A stretch of DNA of 64,000 bases from Sabellastarte sp. h YS-2021 (lineage: Eukaryota; Annelida; Polychaeta; Sabellida; Sabellidae), in assembly GCA_964017235.1 (NCBI GenBank), contig OZ024938.1, positions 5,013,454-5,077,453 of the forward strand, written 5' to 3'. Numbering within the stretch: the first letter of the stretch is position 1; each line of letters begins with the position of its first letter. The translations under genes and the position numbers were made by a program. Shown in pieces: positions 54,897-64,000 of the stretch. Below the pieces are notes generated by a model. It had not been told where the DNA came from and did no database searches. It was given only the letters and a program-made list of their open reading frames with translations.

Positions 54897-55860
54897 ATGG
54901 GCAGGAAAAAAGTTAAAACAGCAGAAGTGGCGAGTAAAGTTACAATTCAGCCAGATGCTGGGGAAGATAAAACTTCAAATGAAAAAATGACAGTATTAGA
55001 AGAAAAATTGGACAAGCTGGTTCAGACTGTTGGATTGCTTCAGGAAAATGTGCAAAAGCAGAGTGACAGGATGCAGCTGCGCAAAATTTCACCAGTACCC
55101 TCAGCCCACAGTCAATGAAAGAAGCTCCAGAGAGTGCACAGCATCTGCCATCCTTTGACGAACTGCGGTCAGATGGAAAGATACAAGCTGAGCTGCAGAA
55201 ACGACTTCACCACTATGACAATATGTCAAGAACAGAAATAAAAGGTAGGCAGTTTGATGCTCAATTAAAATCAGGTCGTTATAGAACGGGGATACATAAA
55301 GTTAGGAAAGTAGTTAATTGGCCACAAGACTATTGTACTGTCCCTGGGGCTCAAAAACAACCTACGTATGATGAGCTATCAGTATACCAATGGTCCCAAG
55401 GTTTTGTTCAATGTATACGTGAGGAACAAAGTCCCAAAGTTAAAAAAACATGATGAAACATTTTGTTAGTATTATGCAAGACGCCATAGAACTCCCATTT
55501 GCAATTGCAAAAAGAGCACATGGAATAGTATTACAGGAGATGGAAAAAGGGTCAGTAGATTGGCAAAAATTAAGTAAGATTGAACTTATTCGTAGCAGAA
55601 ATACTCAAAGATTGGTTCCAAACACTGTCAATGGTCGTGTAAGTTCTGATTCTAGTGAAAAGGTGGTACCATGTAAATTATACAACAAGGGCACCTGTCG
55701 CTATGAGAAACAAACTGAACACACCGACAAAGGAACCACATACGGCCATTACTGTAGTCATTGTATAGTTGTGACAGGAAAAAAGTATGAGCATCCCAGA
55801 AACCAATGTTTAAGATTAAAAAATGAAAAGAAGGAGGGTGGTACCAGTCAACGTGTTTAA
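54897..55860 (+). pseudogene. DIRS C gag-like ORF1 in three overlapping frames
   Basis: Three frames follow each other: 54897-55118 (basic start, coiled coil LEEKLDKLVQTVGLLQENV), 55115-55453 (LPSFDELRSDGKIQAELQKR, LKSGRYRTG, YDELSVYQWSQGF) and 55450-55860 (AKRAHGIVLQEMEKGSVDW, then the finger CKLYNKGTC, HYCSHC, EHPRNQC). Each junction is an ATGA stop-start overlap with a -1 shift. Domain order matches element B, where the first junction is not broken. So they are either indels or, less likely, reinitiation sites. Unlike A and B, no N-terminal Cys/His motif is seen. Confidence 0.75.
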
Positions 55861-56998
55861 CAACAAAGGTTGTAAGCTCACTAGTGGTAAAATTGAAAGA
55901 AATGCTAGTGAGAAAGACAATATCAGTTGTATAAATAGCAGGAATCATGTACGTATACATAGTGTTCAAAGTTCTAATGTTTTAACACCATATGAAAGAA
56001 ATAACCAACAGGAAAATCAAGCAAGGGTTAAATATGTACACAAAATAGAACCTTATACAGGTTTTAGTATTGTTTGTGATACGGGAAGTTGTATTATACA
56101 TGACAATAGTATCAAAGAAGTTGGCTGTGTATCTAATGGTGTTACCAATCATACGAACGCTTCGAACATAGGGGCTGACATTGTCAAGTATACTGCTGTT
56201 CAAGAATATTCAAAAAGTAATGTTATTAATATGGTTATAGGGGCACGTGATACTTGTGAGAAAAGGTTAGAACATGTAGTTTCTATTCGGGACACCAACA
56301 CTATTTCTCAGCCCTGTCAGAGCCAGGTTCAGTGTGTGGGTCACGATGACATGAATCAAAGTGCAAATATAATCAGTTGTACTAATCACTCTGACCTTGG
56401 TTCTGAAAATTGGTTTGCAACCTTATCAAAAAATTTGGTCAACAATGTTATTACAGCTTGTTCAAGGGTTAAGGGGGCAGAAGGCTCCTGCAATCTCAGT
56501 ACATACACAGACTGGTCGCAGCTTGAGTATCAGGCCGTGAGCCATCAAGGGTGGCCAGTCGATTACAGTATTTCCATCTGTGATGGTAGAGGGTGGAGAC
56601 ATAGTGTTGAAAATGATATGGCTTATAAAAGAAGCAATATACAGACACATGTCAACCTTGACCTTAGTAGTGAACTTAAAAAATTCTATAGCAGTTGCGA
56701 TGTAGTAAATAGTTCAGACGATACCATAGATGGTAGTATTAATTTAGTAGTGAGTGATGCTGTAATACACAAGTGTGGTCCTAGTATGACAAAGGTTGAA
56801 AAACCTCAGGATGTAGTCAGTGGTATTGAATATAGTATGTATAATAAAACTAATGGCAAGGATAGGGAGTCAAAGGTTGAAGTGATGAGTATCAATGATA
56901 CTGATGTTAATTATTCTTCACCTGTAGCCCCCAATGCTCCTACTATTTGTACAGAATTAAGCGTTTTAGAATTTTTAAGTCAAGATAGTGAAGTCTGA
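55823..56998 (+). CDS. DIRS C spacer ORF, 391 codons, no known domain
   Basis: A long uninterrupted frame overlapping the end of gag by 38 nt in another frame, as in elements with overlapping ORF1 and ORF2. It is rich in Ser, Asn, Val and Cys and has no recognisable domain. It occupies the same place as the spacer ORFs of A and B but cannot be aligned with them by eye except near its downstream neighbour. The stop is at 56996-56998. The N-terminal extension of pol presumably continues into 56988-57215 by frameshift. Confidence 0.6.
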   Translation: MKRRRVVPVNVFNNKGCKLTSGKIERNASEKDNISCINSRNHVRIHSVQSSNVLTPYERNNQQENQARVKYVHKIEPYTGFSIVCDTGSCIIHDNSIKEVGCVSNGVTNHTNASNIGADIVKYTAVQEYSKSNVINMVIGARDTCEKRLEHVVSIRDTNTISQPCQSQVQCVGHDDMNQSANIISCTNHSDLGSENWFATLSKNLVNNVITACSRVKGAEGSCNLSTYTDWSQLEYQAVSHQGWPVDYSISICDGRGWRHSVENDMAYKRSNIQTHVNLDLSSELKKFYSSCDVVNSSDDTIDGSINLVVSDAVIHKCGPSMTKVEKPQDVVSGIEYSMYNKTNGKDRESKVEVMSINDTDVNYSSPVAPNAPTICTELSVLEFLSQDSEV

Positions 56999-57237
56999 TC
57001 AAGTTATTAACTTGTATTATTTTAGTCTTAATCAGCAGTATTCAGTTAATGTTAGTTGTCATAGGTTACGTGATACTAAAGTTATACAATACCAAGGTAG
57101 TTTTACGGAAAGCGAATGTTTCCAAACTTCAGCTAAGGCAATGCAAGGCAGTTTACACTGTCGTATGCATACCCTTGGTCAAATAAAAGGCCTATCTCCA
57201 GTTAACATACATTAGGAGTTTTGGGTTCATGTTGCTG

Positions 57238-58906
57238 GAAGAGGTAGAATTTCCTCAATATGCAGGTACAAGGCACTTGCAGGCAGATGACTTGGCGCAC
57301 TGGGTTACAGAAGCTAATACTGTAGTTGAAAAATCTGGCAGATTTAATTATCAAAGAAGCAAGAATACCAGTTCCTTCTGGTTTAAATATTCGTAATTGG
57401 CGTAGATATTTATGAGATTATGATATACCTATATTATGTGAATATTTGGAATTTGGATTTCCACTTAATATAGACTATAAATTATTTCGTTTTAATACAG
57501 AAATTAAAAATCATGAGTCTGCACTTCGCAGTGTAGCTGGGGTTGATAAGTATTTCATGGAGGAAGTATCCTTGGGGGCTATGGTGGGGCCTTTGGACAC
57601 TTCACCATTTGTTAAGACACATTATTCCCCACTTATGACCAGAAGCAAGCCAGATGGTGGTACTAGGGTGATTGTGGATCTGTCATGGCCAGATAATGCC
57701 AGTGTAAATAGTTGTGTCCCTTTGGAGTATTTTGATTTTTTGAAATTCCAGTTGAAATATCCTACTATTGATAATCTTGTTGAAAAAATTAAAACTTTGG
57801 GTCCATCTACGCTGTTGTATAAAATTGATCTTCAAAGAGATTTCAGAAATTTACGTATTGACCCTTTAGATTATAAAGTAATGGCCCTTAGTTGGCGTAG
57901 CAAAACGTATCTTGACGTAGCGGTACTGTTCGGATTCCGGCAAGGCGCGGCGGCATGCCAGATGTACCACCGATGCCGTTACGTTCCTCATGGCGTCACA
58001 ACATTATTGGGTCATGAATTATTTGGATGATGTAATTGGGGCTAAACGCTTTTGCAACATTGAATAACTTACTAAAAGCCTTAGGTCTCCCAGTGAATCC
58101 TAAAAAGGTTGCAGCCCCAACACATAAAATTACATGTCTGGGTATAGATGTGGGTGCTAGAGAAGGAACATTGTCTGTCCCTGAGGAAAAATTGCAAAAA
58201 ATTAAAAAAATTATGTTTAGTTTGGAAAGACAAAAGTCGGGCTACCCGTAGGCAACTGCAATCGCTTATTGGTCATCTAAGACCAGCAAGATTGTTTACC
58301 AACAGAATGTTGGATGTTCTCAGGGGTGCCCCTGATAATGGATATGTTAATCTTACTGGGGAATTTCACAAAGATATGTGTTGGTTTTCAGTTTTTTTGG
58401 AATATTTCAATGGTACAGTTAGAATACATCCAGTTAATATGATTTCTCATCAGGTGTTTGTTGACGCCTCCCTCAAGGGGTTGGGGGGTTATTATGAGGG
58501 TGCAGTATACGCAATACGGGTGTTACTGTATCTTGAAAATATGTTGTCAATAGTGCATTTTGAAGCTGCCAATGTCATGGTAGTCATCAAGTTATGGGCT
58601 GAAAGTTTTAAAAATCAGCAATGTATAATATGGTGTGATAACTTTGCAGTCGTGAATGCTTTTACTAATAATAAAATGAAAGATTCATTTTTATCAGCCT
58701 GTGTAAGAACTGTATGGTTACTTTGTGCTACATATAACATCCAACTGGTAGTAAAACATATTAGAGGTATCAATAATACATTTGCAGATATTTTATCAAG
58801 ATGGGATTATTATAGGAATTTAAATACAAGTTCGGTAAACTTTCTAAAAAGTTGTCAATGGTTTTGTCCCAATGAAAATTTTATGCTCCCTAACTTTGAA
58901 ACATGA
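57238..58906 (+). pseudogene. DIRS C reverse transcriptase and RNase H
   Basis: The region before 57446 encodes ARIPVPSGLNIRNWRRYL, the block that precedes RT in A and B. The frame 57446-58030 has EFGFPLNIDYKLF, VGPLDTSPF, HYSPLMTRSKPDGG, RVIVDLSWP and KIDLQRDFRNLRIDP (palm motif A). After a frameshift, NYLDDVIGA (YxDD box) and LGLPVNPKKVAAPTHKITCL follow. After a second shift, RQLQSLIGHL runs into RPARLFTNRMLDVL with a few residues missing. RNase H has VFVDASLKGLGG, HFEAANVM, WCDNFAVVNAF and NTFADILSRW. All core motifs are present, but at least three frameshifts separate them. Confidence 0.87.
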
Positions 58907-58980
58907 CCCCACGTCATAGTTGGGGCTGACCCCCCCATATCTTAAGCATCAATACTGCCTTTCCTTTTAATTTGTTTTAG

Positions 58981-59930
58981 GTTCTTCACAAGCTAAATGG
59001 TTAGCTTCACGTGCTATGGATCGAGTACACCAAGGAATGCAACCCAAGACAAGGGCTTCATATGAGAGATCCTTTCACCTCTTCATTGCTTTTACACTGT
59101 ACATGAAGATGAGCTGCCCTTGGAAACTGCATACTTTGCTGGCGTTCTTTGAATATCTAGCCTTCAATGATTTATCAGCTGCCACGCTTCAGAACTATGT
59201 ATCAGTGTTGAATCATTATTTCAAGTTATACGGATGGCCTACGGCGTCGCTGGTGAGTAGACAAGTACAACTATTCATCTAGTCTGTGAGAATGAACAGT
59301 AAAATGAACATTAAGTTAAAGGGTATTTTTACAAATGCTATGTTGAAGGAATTGTTAAATATTGTTAGTCAATATGAAGATGGTATTGTATTTCAGGCCC
59401 TATTCTCACTGGCCTTCTTTGGGTTCTTCAGGTTAGCATCATTGGTGCCTGCTTATGTAAATGGTTTTGATGCTTCAAGATTTCCTCTAGTGTTAGATGT
59501 AGTGTGGGCGCCCCCTGGAGTTCAAATGATTCTAAAACATGCAAAAAACATGTTCTAATGAATTTAGGATTGTATACATACCCAGATTGAGTAATGTCAA
59601 AATATGCCCAGTAAACGCTCTTCAAGTTATGATTCAAACCATGAACCTTGTACACTCAGACCCCCTCTTTATGATACATGAAAAAGGTCATAGGAAAATT
59701 CTTACTGCCTTCAAGGTTCGTAATGTATTAGCTCAAGCTGTTCGACAGATGGGTTTACACCCTCAAGAATTTGGTTTTCATGCATTTAGACGTAGTGGGG
59801 CTTCGCTGGCTTTCAATGAGAATGTTCCCCTAGAATATATTAAGGTACATGGTCATTGGAAAAGCAATGCAGTATGGGCTTATCTGAAAAAATGCACCAC
59901 AGGCAGCAGCAGTGGTTGCAGGTACATTTC
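58981..59930 (+). pseudogene. DIRS C tyrosine recombinase
   Basis: A strong splice-acceptor-like tract (CTTTTAATTTGTTTTAG) ends at 58980, and codons from 58983 (SSQAKWLASRAMDRVHQG) are in frame with the N-terminal domain (MQPKTRASYERSFHLFIAF). A single TAG at 59280-59282 interrupts the frame, which then continues through FFGFFRLASL (Arg I). A shift near 59540 leads to FHAFRRSGAS (His-x-x-Arg), HGHW and VWAYLKK (Tyr). The catalytic set is complete in sequence but split by one stop and one frameshift. Confidence 0.85.
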
Positions 59931-60536
59931 AAAACCTAGTAACTTGAACCCTTCACTTCTTCTTCTACTCCTACCTATTTGGCTTGACCTCTGTAGAATT
60001 AACAAATATTATAATAATTTTATGCAATTTTATAAAATTATTTTGTTCTTCCTACTCCTGCTTGGCCTAAACAACCGCATAACCTTGTGTAATACATTAA
60101 TATGTAAGTGCTGGCAAGTTGGCCTTAAAGTCCTTGCCTTAAGTAATGAAACTTTAAGTTGCACTTTAAGTCAGAATCATAAGGTGGGCCTGTTTATAAG
60201 TAGGTATGGGTTAGAGTGTATAATGCAACAGAATTAAAGTATTATGGTTCTTAAAGCATTATCGTGTTCCCTAACAGTAAAAGTTGAATTAGTAACTTTA
60301 CAAAGCTTTGCTTAAGTCGGGAACTTGTAAAAAACTAACTAGTTCTGTGCTAACAAGTGTATGGACAATAATAGATGTTAAATACTAATGGTTTCACCAG
60401 TGAGTAGTAAATAATTTTAGTTGGTGTCTTTAATATCATGTAACATATTAACACTATTTGTTTTAACAAAATAAAAGCCAAATATGTTTCAATAATATGG
60501 TCGTTCATTATTGAGTTCCATTCCCTGTCCTGACTG
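59931..60536 (+). other. DIRS C 3' region
   Basis: No coding sequence is supported. AATAAA is at 60470-60475, about 60 bp before the proposed right end. A hydrophobic tail of the preceding frame (to 60237) is probably translated UTR. Confidence 0.45.
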
Positions 60537-60747
60537 TATTAGCCACGGATAATCAGGCCCAAGATGTTATAAATTGTTATTTATACAGTTTGCATTAATT
60601 CCACTCCAAATGCGATGTTTTTGAGCAGTTTTTACCATAACACGCATAAGTGCTGTCTGTTTGCTGTTTATTAGTTCAGTTGTAAAATTACGTAATTGCA
60701 GAACAAAAGTAAACAACTTTTTGCCTCTACCATACACACTTGGAAAC

Positions 60748-60790
60748 CAGGGCCCGTATTCATGAAGTACAAATAAATATAGTTTACTTA
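60748..60790. repeat. Solo end of a GGGCCCGTATTCA element
   Basis: ACCAGGGCCCGTATTCATGA at about 60746-60766 matches the terminal repeats of the element at 61281-61873. The rest of this copy is not recognisable; a degenerate SINE-like trace (GGGTTTTATGTCGCC) lies at 61025-61039. Confidence 0.4.
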
Positions 60791-61280
60791 TGTTTATTCA
60801 TGTGTTCAACATTTTAATCATGTGCTAAATAGTTGTGAGTTGTAGGCAATAGATATGTGTCTTGTTTCATGGGTTTTCAGCTTCTAAAAATTTCATTGAA
60901 GTGGAAGAATGTTTGAATGGACGTTAGTTACTGTTATGAATAGCCAATAATACTTATCATATAAGAAGCTGGTTGCAGGGAATTTATGAATAACCTCTTT
61001 GATTGTTAGCAAAAGATAAAATATGGGTTTTATGTCGCCTTTAAACCAGAGACAATATCATGAAAGGCTGACCTTAATTACACAAAAGAAACCTTACTGA
61101 TTGAGCATCAAGCTTGCTCACTGCCTGGGAAGTGAAGCTTTCTTCACTGTTGCTATTATTCTGAAAAGTATTGTGAAACAATTCTGGTATGCGATCCTTT
61201 TGGGGCGATTAAAATAAGTATGCCATCATCAAAATATATTTTAGTCCATTATGATGATTGAAATTTGATTGCAATTAACA

Positions 61281-61873
61281 CCAGGGCCCGTATTCACAAA
61301 TAAGGTCTTAGCCAGGGCTTAGGCTTAAAGTTGAGACTTTTGTCTCAAGTTTCTGCCCAAAACCTGCTAAGACTTTTGTCTTAGGCTTAGTGGTATTCAC
61401 AAATAATTTAAGACTGGTCTTAGGCTTAGCCAAGGTCTCAACTTTAAGACTGGTTGGTAGTGGGCTTAAATTTTGTAAAGAGGACTTAAATATGGCCGCC
61501 ATAAACTTTTCTCCACTTCAAAATTTGAAATGGCTGTAAATAAAGTATAATTATACAGAACATCTCACTAAAGCAGTCTTTGGAAGTTTATATGTGGTAA
61601 CAAGGTTTTCCATTTCAAAACAGCACTTTTCCTTAGATAAAATGCATTAAATGAAGGATATATGTCACCAATAGTATAGTTTGAATAGAAAAGAACGGTC
61701 ACATGACACAGAAAAGCACTGTGGTTATTTGATAATCTTGGACTTAGCTAAGTCACCCTTTGTGAATACGGTTTTAAGACAAAACTTAGCTGAGACAAAA
61801 GTCTTAACTTTAAGACTAGATTTAAACCTAAGACCTGGCTAAGTCTAAGAACTTTCGTGAATACGGGCCCTGG
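61281..61873. mobile_element. Inverted-repeat element with GGGCCCGTATTCAC ends
   Basis: The left end is ACCAGGGCCCGTATTCACAA and the right end is its near-perfect complement. Inside, arms built from CTTAAGAC/GTCTTAAG-type words pair over much of the length (for example GACTTTTGTCTCA at 61337-61349 and its complement around 61792-61804). The whole 593 bp can nearly fold on itself. There is no coding capacity; the short minus frame here is not a gene. I found no clear target duplication. Confidence 0.75.
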
Positions 61874-63292
61874 TTTGGTTGAAGTATTAAGTTGTCACCT
61901 CTGAGGCTGGTGAGTTTATGTAATTTTATTGAATAGTTGTCTGTTGGTTGTAGTACTAGGTTAATTGTTCAAGTAAATCTGCTTATTTTGTACATAATTA
62001 AATGTTTATTGGTGGTTGATTAGGTCATAAATGGGATCAATTTAATTTATTTTAATTTCTCACATTTATATTAATGAAGTAAATGCATGACAGATGTGAT
62101 TTTATCAAGTGTAACATTACATAAGATAGACATATATGTAAATTTTTCATTTATTAAACATATGAGTGATGTTCTCAATGCCCTAGTGTATGTCGGTGGG
62201 TTTGACATTCGCAGTCAGATAAACAAATACTAATTGCCTTCATTATTCATAGTTCCACAGCTATATTTCCAGAATTATCTTTATTAATATCATGACTCAA
62301 AAGTTATATTATCTTGATAACAATTTATGATGGTTCTGGAAATTGTCGGATAATCTATGTAAATGGTTGGTGTCTGTAAACCAATGCCAAATTGTAATAT
62401 GCCAATACCTGGAAGGCACTGATGGAAACTATTCTGATTAGCCAACCCTAATCAATAAAACTAGTAGGAGGTAACCTAAGCAGAAATTACAGATAATGAT
62501 TCCAGTAACAAGAACTGCAGGAAAATTTTCTAAAAATTGAGTTAAACCAGTGCATTTAAGGTATCTAAATTGTTACAGAGGCCATTTATTTGGTCTATAA
62601 AATATCAAAGTGAGGGAACAAATTATAATAAACATGCAAAGATTTTTCTAGTTCTAAAATTGCTGAAGTCATAGGATATGAAAGGTGGAAGCAGAGAAGG
62701 CCAAAATCCCACTAGCAGGTCGAGAAATTCAGAGAGATCCATTAAAACTTGAAAGGAATGTACACTACCAGAGCACAGGAAATGCATGGTTTGCAGAGAT
62801 CTTGCAAAGAAATCCACTAAGGCCATGCCATGACAGCATGGTATTTTGTGTGAAAAAGCAAAGTTCCATGTTGCCCTTTAAATGTAGAAGCAATGTACGT
62901 CTGAATATAATTTCTCCTTTAATGGTAATTTTACAGAATCATATGGAAGGTGCTACATAAGATTAAATAATGTGGAAATTACAGTATAAACTACCAGTGT
63001 TTGTGACTTTATCTAAAATAAGGGAGATGGGTACTGATAAGTACATACTATGTAAAACCCATTCCAATAGTCACCTAAGTACAGATGCAATCTTTCCGAC
63101 TAAACAAAATCGTCACTCTGATAAACTTGAAATGATTTGGTTTGTCATTGTGAAGTTGCCAGGTCATGTACCTCCTGTGTAGACGATTGGGCACAGGAAT
63201 TATTAATCTATTTTTCATTACACCTAGTCTCTTATTGGATATATTGTGACAGACAGCTGGAAAATCCATACATATTGTTGGTCAAGGTTATA
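61874..63292. other. Non-coding stretch
   Basis: Short frames only, none recognisable. Confidence 0.45.
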
Positions 63293-63345
63293 AACGTTTA
63301 ACTGGCAATCAATGCCAAAGAACTACCAGCTTACCCAAATAAAAC
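63293..63345 (-). mobile_element. Fragment of SINE family 1
   Basis: The plus strand has TGGCAATCAATGCCAAAG then AACTACCAGCTT then CCCA, which matches the central part of the SINE at 2239-2472. Head and tail are lost. Confidence 0.45.
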
Positions 63346-63430
63346 TAGGCTTTTGACACATGTGTGCTTTATTCCCTAAATTTATTCGCTCAAAATTTAC
63401 AACATAAAAGTATGCATAGGCAAATCTATG

Positions 63431-63592
63431 AGGTCCTCAGTGGCCTAGTGATTGGCAAGTTTGGCATCTAATCATAAGTTGTCACCTCTGTGGGTTGGAG
63501 TCCCACAAGTAGCAATGCTGAGAGACGACCTGTCCAAATATGACCCTGGCTGTTATACAGGACGTAAAACCCCAACCTTGAACTTTGACTTT
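63431..63592 (+). mobile_element. tRNA-derived SINE, family 2, with TSD
   Basis: The head has A box TGGCCTAGTGATTGGC and B box GGGTTGGAGTCCCAC (one change from ideal). The body ends GACGTAAAACCCCAACC. It matches the copy at 3965-4126 over its whole length. An 11-bp direct repeat, GCAAATCTATG, lies at 63420-63430 and 63593-63603. Confidence 0.88.
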
Positions 63593-63647
63593 GCAAATCT
63601 ATGTAGAATCCTTTTTAAACACATAATTACATCACTATGGCATAGAA

Positions 63648-64000
63648 CTTCTTATTCATTCACTTATACCCTGATGATAGTCTCAAGTCTTTTGACCATC
63701 TTAAATAGTGTTTGAATGATATTCAGGTCTGGATGTCTGAAAACAAACTCAAGCTAAATCCTGATAAAACAGAATTCATAGTCTTCAGTGCCAAAGACAG
63801 ACACATTGCGTACAACATCTGCGGGAGAGAGGCAATTACCCAGGATATTGACAGGAAATGAGTCACTGAGCCATTTGTGTCTGTCTTTGGCACCGAAGAC
63901 TATGAATTCTGGTTTATCAGGATTTAGCTTGAGTTTGTTTTCAGACATCCAGACCTGAATATCATTCAAACACGATTTAAGACAGTCAAAAGACTTGAGA
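63648..64000. pseudogene. Fold-back pair of L2/CR1-like LINE RT fragments
   Basis: On the plus strand from about 63650 the frame encodes HLYPDDSLKSFD (the catalytic ADD changed to PDD), a stop, then CLNDIQVWMSENKLKLNPDK. On the minus strand from 64000 the same segment reads LKSFDCLKSCLNDIQVWMSE and continues to KDRHKWLSDSF. The arms, 63681-63804 and 63877-64000, are complementary over 124 bp with five mismatches, around a 72-bp loop. This is the RT region missing from the LINE at 27560-29030. The right arm runs off the window. Confidence 0.82.

Larger units (their letters stand above)
54529..60536 (+). mobile_element. DIRS-type retrotransposon C
   Basis: The order is gag (54897-55860), a long spacer ORF (55823-56998), RT and RNase H (57238-58906), tyrosine recombinase (58981-59930) and a 3' region with AATAAA at 60470-60475. 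Proposed ends are an inverted pair, CAGTCTGAGGGAATGG at 54529-54544 and the related CCATTCCCTGTCCTGACTG at 60518-60536, giving 6.0 kb, a normal DIRS size. This pairing is imperfect and tentative. It is the only one of the three elements with a full RT, but frameshifts and stops disable it. Confidence 0.82.

Overview
This is a eukaryotic, animal-type window, and nearly everything recognisable in it is mobile DNA. It is AT-rich, has no operons or ribosome-binding sites, and contains SINEs with Pol III A and B boxes, several decayed non-LTR and LTR retrotransposons, three DIRS-type (tyrosine-recombinase) retrotransposons, PIF/Harbinger DNA transposons, and many small inverted-repeat (MITE-like) elements and satellites. 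The mix (abundant DIRS, tRNA- and 5S-derived SINEs, Harbinger, diverged tandem arrays ending near GGACGGACGG-type motifs) suggests a marine invertebrate, most likely a mollusc or other lophotrochozoan. That host call is inference only. I recognise no convincing single-copy host gene.

Layout. 0.3-4.4 kb: a cluster of six tRNA-derived SINE copies of two families, four of them with target-site duplications of 9-14 bp that I could read, plus a 5S-rRNA-derived copy. 7.0-8.8 kb (minus): a Ty3/gypsy remnant with protease directly followed by integrase, an order that fits the Gmr1-like clade, and a second 5S-derived copy. 9.2-13.4 kb (plus): DIRS element A, with deletions in gag and RT. 13.8-14.1 kb (minus): 3' end of an L2/CR1-like LINE. 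15.2-17.3 kb: a 2.06-kb element with 17-bp terminal inverted repeats and TTAA on both sides. 18.2-24.5 kb (minus): DIRS element B. 25.5-26.6 kb: a nest of fold-back/MITE elements with TA flanks. 27.6-29.0 kb (minus): 5'-truncated L2/CR1-like LINE. 31.7-32.0 kb: eight CATGTG E-boxes. 33.5-35.5 kb: decayed tandem array.

36.5-41.5 kb holds the best-preserved unit: a 5.0-kb PIF/Harbinger element with TIRs, a 3-bp flanking repeat, dense subterminal repeats, an intact MADF-type DNA-binding ORF (405 aa) and an intact, convergent DDE transposase (438 aa, D203/D293/E330). The two proteins normally act together: the Myb/MADF partner binds the ends and brings in the transposase. A 12-bp subterminal motif, TAGTCCCAGACC, occurs five times, and one copy runs into the TATA box of the MADF gene, which suggests feedback control.

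46.3-47.1 kb: a satellite. 47.8-48.6 kb (minus): a second, unrelated Harbinger transposase pseudogene. 49.7 kb: a near-perfect palindrome. 51.8-52.5 kb: a 667-bp inverted-repeat element. 54.5-60.5 kb (plus): DIRS element C. 61.3-61.9 kb: an inverted-repeat element with GGGCCCGTATTCAC ends. 63.4-64.0 kb: a SINE with clear TSDs and a fold-back LINE fragment that runs off the window.

The three DIRS elements are divergent from each other but share the layout gag, long unconserved spacer, RT, RNase H, tyrosine recombinase. All carry the same Cys/His finger at the end of gag. In all three the recombinase reading frame is preceded by a splice-acceptor-like sequence in the same phase.
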